Shown here: positions 7,402 to 13,917 of the stretch, one piece after another
Layout: each line of letters begins with the position of its first letter
Position numbering within the stretch: position 1 is the stretch's first letter
Origin: Omnitrophica bacterium RIFOXYB12_FULL_50_7
GTDB taxonomy: Bacteria > Omnitrophota > Omnitrophia > Omnitrophales > Aquincolibacteriaceae
Length of the DNA stretch: 14,381 nucleotides
Assembly: GCA_001804345.1 (NCBI GenBank)
Contig: MHFU01000147.1
Coordinates: 3,662 to 18,042 of the forward strand
Direction: 5' to 3'
Program-made: the position numbers and the translations under genes
The notes under the pieces: model-generated
What the model was told of the DNA's origin: nothing
The model's database searches: none
Seen by the model: only the letters and a program-made list of their open reading frames with translations

Positions 7402-8135
7402 ATGTCCGTTTATTTTTCTCAAGTTTCATAATAACCGTTTCTATTTTCGTTATCTTTTGTATTCCGACTGGATTAGCCAAGCCAGGATTGGCGAGCAGCA
7501 AGGAAGCCTTTAGCAAGATATTCCAACAGGGCCAAATCATAAATCAAGGAACTAAATTCGAGCGACAGCTTCGGTTCGGTGACGCAATAGCGAAATATGA
7601 GGAAGCTACATCGCCGCAATATTTGATGGAAGATAGAAATAAATCGTATCCTTTATGGCGCACGAATCATATTTTTCGCTATCAGGGTGAGTATCAAAAA
7701 GCTTTAATTGGACTCGACTGGTTTCGTCAGTATGGGCCAAAAAGTAACTCCCTTTTCGAAGAAGAGCAGAAGCTAAAGGCGTTGATTGAATGGAAAAATA
7801 CGGGTAACAAGCAGTCGATATGCGAATTTATCAACTCAATTAAGAATAAATATAAGGATTGGTTTCCCCCGCACAAACTTGTCCCAATCTCGACAACTTA
7901 CATGTCTGATATCGCCGAACTCTACGATCTCATCGGCGACTATGACAGCGGCATTAAGTGGGTGGAGTCATTCCGCGAAAAGGATTCGAAAGATAAACGC
8001 ACGCAGGACGAATACGCAGCCCTTTTACGCGCTTTTGAGGAATCCAAGCAGGGTATGCCGAAGATCTGCGGGGATGACGGTAAGTATTGCGTAGGCCGCG
8101 CCACCGCCCGTCTCATCCAATCGGATTATTTTTGA
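7398..8135 (+). CDS. Secreted TPR-like protein, candidate immunity partner of the orphan tip
   Basis: I start at ATG 7398, which overlaps the orphan tip's TGA as ATGA, mirroring the GTGA overlap of the first pair; a TTG at 7377 is less likely. The 245-residue protein has a signal peptide (FFSSFIITVSIFVIFCIPTGLA). It is homologous to the protein at 3947-4732 but strongly diverged. Shared points are AI.KYEEA..P.YL, a [EQ]LYD.IGD.D.GI motif, a cysteine pair (Cys-x6-Cys) and the C-terminal signature GRATARLIQSDYF. Pairing of a diverged partner with a diverged tip is the pattern expected of cognate toxin/immunity modules. A folding-chaperone role remains possible. Confidence 0.72.
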   Translation: MNVRLFFSSFIITVSIFVIFCIPTGLAKPGLASSKEAFSKIFQQGQIINQGTKFERQLRFGDAIAKYEEATSPQYLMEDRNKSYPLWRTNHIFRYQGEYQKALIGLDWFRQYGPKSNSLFEEEQKLKALIEWKNTGNKQSICEFINSIKNKYKDWFPPHKLVPISTTYMSDIAELYDLIGDYDSGIKWVESFREKDSKDKRTQDEYAALLRAFEESKQGMPKICGDDGKYCVGRATARLIQSDYF

Positions 8136-8138
8136 AGC

Positions 8139-8159
8139 ACAGTGAACAGTAAACAGTAG
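8139..8159 (+). repeat. Short tandem heptamer repeat
   Basis: Three consecutive heptamers (ACAGTGA, ACAGTAA, ACAGTAG) lie immediately after the orphan immunity gene and run into the outer inverted repeat of the next mobile unit. Confidence 0.6.
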
Positions 8160-8186
8160 GTGCCAGGCACCATTAGGGGACAGGCA
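8157..8186 (+). repeat. Outer inverted repeat (left) of second RAYT unit
   Basis: These 30 bases are the reverse complement of 9078-9107 with one mismatch. The repeat contains the 13-base palindrome GGTGCCAGGCACC followed by TTAGGGGACAGGCA. Confidence 0.85.
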
Positions 8187-8346
8187 ATGATCTCAAGGAA
8201 GGGACAAGTAGGGTGAAGGGTCAATATGGGAAGGATTTCGCGGCGGCAGCTGTTATTCGATGGATGTTACGCGCACATTTTTTCGCGTTCGATAGAAAAG
8301 AAATACGTAACCGTTCAGATACCCTTCAAATGGTAGCTGGAGTAAG
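8187..8346. other. Leader between nested repeats, no recognised gene
   Basis: The 160 bases between the left outer and inner repeats hold the start of a 58-codon open frame (GTG at 8213 to TAA at 8389; begins VKGQYGKDFAAAAVIRW). Its 3' part is made of the inner repeat. No ribosome site or family supports it as a gene, though it may be a fragment of something older. Confidence 0.3.
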
Positions 8347-8371
8347 TTCCGGGGACACATCACTTAACTCC
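8347..8371 (+). repeat. Inner inverted repeat (left) of second RAYT unit
   Basis: These 25 bases (core GGGGACACATCACTTAA) are the reverse complement of 9045-9069 with one mismatch. The repeat lies about 20 bases before the transposase start. Confidence 0.85.
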
Positions 8372-8390
8372 GAAGGAATGAATCACTAAA

Positions 8391-9056
8391 ATGGCAAGAA
8401 TGGCAAGGGTTGTTGTCCCTGATATCCCTCATCACATTACTCAACGTGGTAACCGCAGGCAGTCTGTTTTTTTCTCTGATGCTGACAAGGCGGAATATAT
8501 CCATTTTCTCAAAGAAGAAGCCACGAAAAACAAGGTTCTCATTTGGGCGTGGTGTCTGATGGATAATCACGTTCATTTTGTCGCGGTTCCATCTACGGAA
8601 GAAAGTCTTGCAAAGGTCTTCGGAGACACTCATAAACGGTATACTCGTAGGATCAATTTTCGGGAGAAGTGGAGAGGCTATCTTTGGCAGGGGAGGTTCT
8701 CCAGTTTTCCGATGGATGAGCCTTATCTTTTAAGCGCTGTTCGTTATGTTGAACGGAACCCCGTGGAGGCGGGGATTGTCAGTAGAGCTGAAGATTATTC
8801 TTGGTCGAGTGCTAAAGCGCATGTTCATGGGACATCGGATCCTCTTTTAAGCCCAAGCTTTCTTGACGAACGCATTCAGGATTGGTCGGCATATCTTTGC
8901 ATATCTGACGAAAACCAGACAAAACGGCTCATCCGGCATAGCAAAACAGGCCGGCCGATGGGAGATGATAGGTTTCTTCGTAAGCTCGAGCAGTTCACAG
9001 GGCGCGTCCTTCAAAAAGCTAAGCCCGGTCCCAGAAGTCATGTTGGAATTAAGTGA
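8391..9056 (+). CDS. REP-associated tyrosine transposase, second family (Y1 transposase)
   Basis: This 221-residue Transposase_17-type protein has the N-terminal signature RVVVPDIPHHITQRGNRRQ, the HUH motif His60-Val61-His62 in MDNHVHFVAVP, and the catalytic Tyr119 in RYVERNPVEAG. The sequence differs widely from the RAYT at 5476, so two RAYT lineages share this window. A second ATG at 8400 would give the more usual start MARVVVPD and is possible. The gene lies inside two nested inverted-repeat pairs, and its stop codon falls within the right inner repeat, which suggests the repeats are part of the mobile unit. A tail of about 80 residues after the catalytic domain is basic and may bind DNA. 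Confidence 0.92.
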   Translation: MARMARVVVPDIPHHITQRGNRRQSVFFSDADKAEYIHFLKEEATKNKVLIWAWCLMDNHVHFVAVPSTEESLAKVFGDTHKRYTRRINFREKWRGYLWQGRFSSFPMDEPYLLSAVRYVERNPVEAGIVSRAEDYSWSSAKAHVHGTSDPLLSPSFLDERIQDWSAYLCISDENQTKRLIRHSKTGRPMGDDRFLRKLEQFTGRVLQKAKPGPRSHVGIK

Positions 9057-9069
9057 TGTGTCCCCGGAA
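9045..9069 (-). repeat. Inner inverted repeat (right) of second RAYT unit
   Basis: It pairs with 8347-8371 (24 of 25 bases) and contains the transposase stop codon at 9054-9056. Confidence 0.85.
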
Positions 9070-9077
9070 TTAATGAC

Positions 9078-9107
9078 TGCCTGTCCCCTAACGGTGCCTG
9101 GCACCTA
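9078..9107 (-). repeat. Outer inverted repeat (right) of second RAYT unit
   Basis: It pairs with 8157-8186 (29 of 30 bases) and contains the palindrome GGTGCCTGGCACC. Together with the left copy it bounds a unit of about 950 bases. Confidence 0.85.
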
Positions 9108-9122
9108 TTTATTCCTATTTCT

Positions 9123-9166
9123 ACCCAAGATCACCTCGTAGGTGCACCTACGAGGTGATCTTGGGT
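9123..9166. repeat. 44-bp perfect uninterrupted palindrome
   Basis: The 22-base half starting ACCCAAGATCACCTCGTAGG is followed at once by its exact reverse complement; the centre is GTGCAC. There is no spacer and no T-run after it (TTATCCGG follows), so it is not a standard terminator. It lies 15 bases after the right outer repeat of the RAYT unit and about 170 bases before the next start codon. Confidence 0.9.
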
Positions 9167-9242
9167 TATCCGGTGTTTGCGTTCGCGTTTCCCATTTCCG
9201 TTTTTACAAAACTTTTACAAAACTGTTCCAAAAAATGAGCGC

Positions 9243-9271
9243 TTCGAAATAAATGTACAGTCTAGTATAAT
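9243..9271 (+). promoter_or_regulatory. Probable sigma-70-type promoter
   Basis: A perfect TATAAT at 9266-9271 is preceded, 17 bases upstream, by a weak -35 match (TTCGAA, 3 of 6). It would serve the secreted protein gene at 9336, leaving an untranslated leader of about 55 bases. Confidence 0.5.
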
Positions 9272-9335
9272 CTCACTGGATGAGAGTTCGACTTTTGAGT
9301 AATAGTTTCCATCAACTAAAGAAAGGACGCCTACC

Positions 9336-9716
9336 ATGAAGAAGATAATCGCATTCGTGCTGTTGTTGCTCCTTGCCGCTCCTCCCGTGTACTGTGCAGA
9401 CAAGAGGTATGTCCAGGGCTATCCAAGAACCGCTACCAACGACAACAATCAGACGGTTTTAGCTCCGGGTGATTACACAGTGATTGTTCCTGCAGCCCAT
9501 GGAAAGTCGAGAGGCTTTTGGTTGCTGGGCGTGATTCCATTTTTGTTCGCCACACGTTCTAGAGCTGTGAACAACTTGTACGAAAACATAAATGTAAACG
9601 GAAAGGCAACCTCCCTGGCCAATGTTTATCAGGAGAAAGATTCCCATTATTTTATTTTGTTCACTCTTAAAACATGTGATGTCACGGCGGATGTTATCGA
9701 ATTAAAGAATAAATAG
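9336..9716 (+). CDS. Small secreted hypothetical protein
   Basis: This 126-residue protein has a clear signal peptide (MKKIIAFVLLLLLAAPPVYC) and a compact mature part with GFWLLGVIPFLFA followed by a beta-rich C-terminus ending VTADVIELKNK. The shape (an LLG..P core, then ..LANV.. and ..V.ADVIE) recalls small envelope proteins of the DUF6567/TRL-like kind, but I would not assign it without a profile search. The cysteine at the end of the signal peptide lacks a proper lipobox, so it is probably not a lipoprotein. GAAAGGA lies about 8 bases before the ATG and a TATAAT promoter lies upstream, so it seems to be transcribed alone. Confidence 0.75.
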   Translation: MKKIIAFVLLLLLAAPPVYCADKRYVQGYPRTATNDNNQTVLAPGDYTVIVPAAHGKSRGFWLLGVIPFLFATRSRAVNNLYENINVNGKATSLANVYQEKDSHYFILFTLKTCDVTADVIELKNK

Positions 9717-9787
9717 AACAAAACATTTCCCAGTAAACGGTATCGGACAGTATGATTTTGCTGGACGGGATTCAGTTTTGAGCGGTT
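9717..9787. other. Intergenic stretch, nothing recognised
   Basis: No hairpin with a T-run and no coding frame is visible between the stop of the small secreted gene and the palindromic element at 9788. Confidence 0.4.
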
Positions 9788-9864
9788 GTTGTCATTCTCC
9801 CACGCATGGGGGAATCTCCTTCTTGGATCCTGGCTCCGCTGTCTGGCTGAGTCAGGATGACAAC
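9788..9864. repeat. Miniature palindromic repeat (GTCATTC...GGATGAC type)
   Basis: The element of 77 bases starts GTTGTCATTCT and ends AGGATGACAAC, which pair with one mismatch. Inside is a second hairpin (CCC-ACGCAT-GGG). Elements with these ends are common intergenic REP/MITE-like repeats in many bacterial genomes. No transposase of its own is present. Confidence 0.6.
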
Positions 9865-9965
9865 CCTGCGGAGAAAGATTTGTTGCGTATGACAGCTGTC
9901 TTGGACTTATGGGGAAATCAGCCCTGTAAGTCCTTTTTATTTTAGGTGGGGGAAAATGTGTAAAA

Positions 9966-11318
9966 ATGAAAAATTCATGCCAGCTGAAAGTCTTCAGGCG
10001 GATTTTTTTTGGCGTATTTATTTTCGCCTCATTTTTTCTCGCGCAAAACGCTTTTGCTAATCCCTCCGGTACTTTGCCCGAGTTTGTTAGCAGTGATAAG
10101 GTTTTAGTCCTTGCGCCCCAACCGGATGATGAAACTATCGGTGTTGGAGGCGCGATCCAAAGGGCCGTTAAGGTAGGCGCCAAGGTCAAAGTAGTTCTTT
10201 TGACGAATGGGGAAAACAACCTATTTGCATTTATCGTTTATAAAAAACACCCCTTTTTGGGGCGTAAGGACTTTCTTCGTATGGGGGAGGTTCGCAGGCA
10301 GGAATCCGTGAAGGCGATGACATGGCTTGGATTAACCGAGAACGATGTTATTTCCCTGGGCTATCCGGATCGCGGGACATTGGAGGTTATGGCCCGGCAT
10401 TGGGATCAAGCAGGCCCTTTTCGCAGCGCGTTGGCAAGGGCGGAAAAAGTGCCTTACCCGGGAGCTATGTCGCCCGGAGCACCCTATTCAGGGGAGAGCA
10501 TTTTAAAGGATCTCGAGCGGATTTTGTCAGACTACAAACCCACCAAGATCTTTGTCTCTCATCCCGCGGATGCGAACAGGGATCATCGGGCGTTGTATCT
10601 CTTTCTGCGAGTGGTTCTCTGGAATCTTGACGGGAAGATTAATGTTCCGGAAATCTATCCGTATTTTGTCCATACCTCCGGATGGCCTAAGCCTAGAGGC
10701 TATAACCCAACTTTAAAATTGATACCGCCTCCTATTTTCTCGGAAAGTGAAATTGGCTGGCTGACCTTATTGCTTGCTCCTGAAGAGGTCACAAACAAAT
10801 ACAATGCCATTCAAGATTATCCATCGCAGATCAAGTATGCCCCAAAATTTCTGATCTCGTTTGCACGAGAGAACGAATTTTTTGGAGACTATCCGGTTGT
10901 GAATATCAGCCGTGAAATGTCTATAGATAAGGTTTTGAAGGGCCAGTCGAAGCCTAGGTCGGTATTGTCGTATGCTCGTGAGGGTAGTGATCTTCTCGTT
11001 CGGATCACATTGAAACGAAGGATCAACAAGAAGCTTGGCGTTTCGCTTTCTCTTTTGCCTTATAAGAAAGGAACCCTCTTTGCGAGTATGCCAAAGGTAG
11101 AAGTCAAGGTCGGCCTTGGCGGTTTACACGTGAAGGATCAATTACGAGGTGTGGCTTTGAAAGGTGTGCGGTTCGGTTCGCATGGTAACGAAATAGAATT
11201 CAGGATTCCATTCGCAATTCTAGGGGATCCGGACTACATCTTGAGCTCCGCGAAGACGGCGCTAAAGGATCTGAACGTCGATGAAATGGCCTGGAGGGTA
11301 TTGTCGCTAGAGCGATAG
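9966..11318 (+). CDS. Secreted PIG-L/LmbE-family deacetylase with C-terminal beta-rich domain
   Basis: This 450-residue protein starts with a signal peptide (residues about 1-31, FFGVFIFASFFLAQNAFA). Residues 44-85 form the Rossmann-like start of the PIG-L fold (KVLVLAPQPDDETIGVGG...KVVLLTNGE), and residues 198-208 carry the second motif, SHPADANRDHR. Family members remove acetyl groups from N-acetylglucosamine-type substrates using zinc held by the His and second Asp of HPDD and a later His. Here the first ligand is Gln52, while Asp54, Asp55 and His207 are kept. Residues about 300-450 form an extra domain rich in predicted beta strands, perhaps sugar-binding. AGGTGGGGG lies some 15 bases upstream, a rather long spacing for a ribosome site. 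It stands alone between the small secreted gene and the lipid-like operon; the substrate is unknown. Confidence 0.85.
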   Translation: MKNSCQLKVFRRIFFGVFIFASFFLAQNAFANPSGTLPEFVSSDKVLVLAPQPDDETIGVGGAIQRAVKVGAKVKVVLLTNGENNLFAFIVYKKHPFLGRKDFLRMGEVRRQESVKAMTWLGLTENDVISLGYPDRGTLEVMARHWDQAGPFRSALARAEKVPYPGAMSPGAPYSGESILKDLERILSDYKPTKIFVSHPADANRDHRALYLFLRVVLWNLDGKINVPEIYPYFVHTSGWPKPRGYNPTLKLIPPPIFSESEIGWLTLLLAPEEVTNKYNAIQDYPSQIKYAPKFLISFARENEFFGDYPVVNISREMSIDKVLKGQSKPRSVLSYAREGSDLLVRITLKRRINKKLGVSLSLLPYKKGTLFASMPKVEVKVGLGGLHVKDQLRGVALKGVRFGSHGNEIEFRIPFAILGDPDYILSSAKTALKDLNVDEMAWRVLSLER

Positions 11319-11359
11319 CCAGTCATTGAGCAAAAAGATGGAAAATAGGGAAATATCGC

Positions 11360-11387
11360 TTGCAGGGAGAAGTGGTTCTTTTATAAT
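11360..11387 (+). promoter_or_regulatory. Promoter of the MerR-type HTH / ketoreductase operon
   Basis: A perfect TATAAT at 11382-11387 has TTGCAG at 11360-11365 as a -35 element with a 16-base spacer. It is the only good promoter before the gene at 11435. Confidence 0.55.
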
Positions 11388-11402
11388 TATAAAGCTTTAT
11401 AA
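11387..11402. promoter_or_regulatory. 16-bp palindrome at the -10 box, candidate operator
   Basis: The perfect palindrome TTATAAAGCTTTATAA overlaps the last base of the TATAAT box. Its position at the transcription start fits an operator, perhaps for the HTH protein encoded just downstream. Confidence 0.4.
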
Positions 11403-11434
11403 GGTTTGACAGGCTTTCTAAAGGAGAATTTTCC

Positions 11435-11674
11435 ATGACCAATCTAAAAGGATATATGAGAATCAAGGAGGCCTCGACCCTGTTGGGTGTGAGTCCGATG
11501 ACGCTTCGGAACTGGGACAAGCAGGACAAGCTAAAGCCCCACAGAAATCCGATCAATGGGTATCGCCTTTACAAGAAAGAGGAGCTGCTGAGAGTTTTAA
11601 GGTCTGTCGAGTCCGACTCGTCGTTCGGATCAAAGAAATCGTTTGAAATGGAAGAAACAACGGCCAGGAGATAA
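11435..11674 (+). CDS. Small MerR-type helix-turn-helix protein
   Basis: This 79-residue protein consists almost entirely of one MerR/excisionase-type DNA-binding domain (MRIKEASTLLGVSPMTLRNW, then a wing GYRLYKKEELLRVL). It has no effector domain or dimerisation helix; the short tail is polar and acidic. AAGGAG lies 8 bases before the ATG. It ends 3 bases before the ketoreductase start, so it is the first gene of that operon and a plausible local regulator, possibly acting at the palindrome at 11387. Standalone domains of this sort also act as excisionases, but no integrase is visible here. Confidence 0.82.
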   Translation: MTNLKGYMRIKEASTLLGVSPMTLRNWDKQDKLKPHRNPINGYRLYKKEELLRVLRSVESDSSFGSKKSFEMEETTARR

Positions 11675-11677
11675 AAA

Positions 11678-12406
11678 ATGGAAAAGCAAAAAATCGCTTT
11701 GGTTATAGGAGGAAGCCGGGGGATTGGTAGGGCGACAGTACTCCGTCTTGCCCGCTCCGGGTTCGATATTTGTTTAACCTACCACTCTAATCATGACGCG
11801 GCGAAAGAAGTATGCCAAGAGGTGAGAAAAATAGGACGGGTTTGTGAGGCCATTGCATTCGATGTCGCTAATCAAGAAGAAACCGAGCGAGCGCTGAAAG
11901 AACGAACGGAAGCTCAGGCTCCCGATGTTGTGGTCTATAACTCGGGGATTACCAGGGATAATGTTTTGGTATTCATGACTTCCGAGGAGTGGCACGACGT
12001 TATATCAACGAATTTGAACGGATTTTATAACGTAATGCACGTAGTCATGTTCCCGATGTTGCGGGAAAAACAGGGCCGGATCGTTGTAGTGTCCTCCACC
12101 TCCGGGGAGATCGGACAAGCCGGGCAAGTCAACTATTCCGCCTCAAAAGCGGGGTTGATCGGTGCGGCGAAGGCGCTAGCCAGGGAAGTGGGAAAGAAGA
12201 ATATTTTTGTCAATGTGGTGGCACCAGGGGTCATTGAAACGGATATGACCCAGGATTTGCCGAAGGAGCAGCTATTGCCTTTGATCCCTATTCATCGATT
12301 CGGGACTCCGGAGGATGTTGCTGCTGTTATCGATTTTTTGTGCAGTGAAAAGAACATGTATATTCATGGACAGGTTATTGGAATTAACGGTGGTTTGGCA
12401 ATATAA
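11678..12406 (+). CDS. FabG-like 3-oxoacyl-ACP reductase (SDR family)
   Basis: This 242-residue classical short-chain dehydrogenase has the length and spacing of FabG. The NAD(P)-binding GGSRGIGRA is at residues 11-19, NSG at 88-90, NLNG around 112, the catalytic Ser140, Tyr153 and Lys157 (YSASK), and the C-terminal G.INGG. FabG enzymes reduce beta-ketoacyl-ACP with NADPH. AGGAG lies about 8 bases before the ATG. The neighbours (a CrtI-like oxidoreductase and a ketosynthase) indicate a dedicated secondary fatty-acyl or polyene pathway rather than housekeeping fatty acid synthesis. The paralogue-specific substrate cannot be read from the sequence. Confidence 0.9.
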   Translation: MEKQKIALVIGGSRGIGRATVLRLARSGFDICLTYHSNHDAAKEVCQEVRKIGRVCEAIAFDVANQEETERALKERTEAQAPDVVVYNSGITRDNVLVFMTSEEWHDVISTNLNGFYNVMHVVMFPMLREKQGRIVVVSSTSGEIGQAGQVNYSASKAGLIGAAKALAREVGKKNIFVNVVAPGVIETDMTQDLPKEQLLPLIPIHRFGTPEDVAAVIDFLCSEKNMYIHGQVIGINGGLAI

Positions 12407-12420
12407 AAGGGAATGTGTCT

Positions 12421-13917
12421 GTGAAACATTATAACGATATTGTGGTGGGGGCCGGGGCAAGCGGTTTGACGCTCGCTTACTTGCTAGCTTTAAACGGGCG
12501 ATCCGTTCTTCTGTTGGAAAAGGCGCCTCATGTGGGCGGTGGTTTGGCGCGTTTTAAAAAGAATGGAGTAGCCCTTGATACAGGTTTCCATTTTACAAGT
12601 GGGCTGCACGAAGGCGGGCTCTTGTCCGAAATGTTCAAAGTGCTTGGGATCCGCAATAAAATAGAAACGGTTTCTTGGTCGGACGAGAAATCAAACCGCT
12701 ATGTCTTTGAGCAGGATCATGCCACGTATGATGTGCCGATGGGGGTAAAAGCGTTTAAGGAAAAATTAAAGTCGTATTTCCCGGAGGAGATTAATGGTCT
12801 TGACCGGTATTTTGAAAGAGCGGGAAAGGTTTCTGAGCAGAACCGTTCTTTAGATTTTCGGAAAAATCTAAAGAGCCCCTTTTCTAACGATGAGCATCTT
12901 GTAAGTCTGCAACAGGTGTTAGATTCTTTGTTTGAGAATCTGCATTTGAAGGGCATTCTTTCTACTCATTGCTTGTGCTATGGGGTTCGTCCGTCGGAAG
13001 TTTCATTTGCCACGCATTGCCACGCCGCTTACGGATTCTATGAAGGGATCTCGCGGATCAAGGATGGCGGAGATGCTGTGATCAGGGCGTTTCAAAACCA
13101 GGAAGCGTATTCGAATATTGATATCCGGCTCAATAGTTACATTACGGGTTGCGCGGATGTAAGCGAGCACCAGGTGGGCCGGTTCATATTAAATACGGGC
13201 GAAGAAATCGAGTTTGACCAATGCACCTTCACCATCCACCCCAAAGAAATTGTAAACGTTTTGCCGAAATCCCGTCTAAGCAAAGCGTTTCTGGATCGCG
13301 TGGAGAGTTTCGAGCCTTCGTCAGGTTTTTTTTCTGTGTATGCGGTTATTGAGGATTCGGTTGAAGACTTTCAACCGGGTATTACGTCGTTATTTCCTGT
13401 TTCGGATGTTGATGGGATGATGGGCTCTGTAAACGGGAGCCCCACGGTGTTGGGTGTTTTTACGAGTGAGGAGACATTCAACGGAAAACCTTGCAAATTA
13501 TTAACTGCTTTGGAGCTTGCTTGTTTTGAGCAAGTGGAAGCATGGAAAACAACTTCCGCGATGCGTCGGCCGGATTCGTACCGCGTCTATAAACAGAAAC
13601 GCGTGGATCATATCGTTAAGAGAATTTTGGATTTCTATCCCCAGTATCGCAATAGTTTGAAGGTTCTTGATTCCGCCTCCATGCTGACATTTCGGGATTA
13701 TCTTCATTCCTATGACGGGACCGCCTACGGTGTGAAGCAGAAAATGGGACAATACAATCTTTTCGGTAAATTGCCGTATCGGAATATTTATGTGGCGGGG
13801 CAAAGCGCTTTTCTTCCGGGGCTTTTGGGGGCCATGATGTCTGCTTTTATTGTCGCTCGATGGATTCTCGGGAAAGAGGTTTATGAACAGTTTATAGATG
13901 CGAGGAACTGCGTATGA
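12421..13917 (+). CDS. CrtI-like FAD-dependent oxidoreductase (phytoene desaturase superfamily)
   Basis: A protein of about 498 residues with the FAD-binding start DIVVGAGASGLTLAYLLA, a GR.V.LLEK second strand, and VGGGLARF...DTGFHF. It has the C-terminal FAD motif NIYVAGQSAFLPGLLGAMMS typical of CrtI/CrtISO-type desaturases and isomerases. I prefer GTG 12421 over GTG 12415 because the ribosome sequence AAAGGGA (12406-12412) then has a spacing of 8 bases. It starts 14 bases after the ketoreductase and overlaps the ketosynthase by ATGA. Enzymes of this superfamily desaturate or isomerise polyene and acyl chains. Homologues occur beside ketosynthases in gene sets proposed for anammox ladderane lipids. 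The reaction here is inferred, not shown. Confidence 0.85.
   Translation: MKHYNDIVVGAGASGLTLAYLLALNGRSVLLLEKAPHVGGGLARFKKNGVALDTGFHFTSGLHEGGLLSEMFKVLGIRNKIETVSWSDEKSNRYVFEQDHATYDVPMGVKAFKEKLKSYFPEEINGLDRYFERAGKVSEQNRSLDFRKNLKSPFSNDEHLVSLQQVLDSLFENLHLKGILSTHCLCYGVRPSEVSFATHCHAAYGFYEGISRIKDGGDAVIRAFQNQEAYSNIDIRLNSYITGCADVSEHQVGRFILNTGEEIEFDQCTFTIHPKEIVNVLPKSRLSKAFLDRVESFEPSSGFFSVYAVIEDSVEDFQPGITSLFPVSDVDGMMGSVNGSPTVLGVFTSEETFNGKPCKLLTALELACFEQVEAWKTTSAMRRPDSYRVYKQKRVDHIVKRILDFYPQYRNSLKVLDSASMLTFRDYLHSYDGTAYGVKQKMGQYNLFGKLPYRNIYVAGQSAFLPGLLGAMMSAFIVARWILGKEVYEQFIDARNCV

Noticed and set aside
9123..9166. Palindrome as a rho-independent terminator
   Set aside because: There is no loop and no T-run on either side, and a minimal terminator would not need 22 perfect pairs.
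9647..10219. Antisense frame of 190 codons across the 9788 repeat
   Set aside because: It spans an intergenic palindromic element and the signal peptide region of the deacetylase; no ribosome site and no protein features.
11406..11411. TTGACA as the -35 box of the HTH gene promoter
   Set aside because: No -10 box lies 16-18 bases downstream; that position is the spacer before the start codon.
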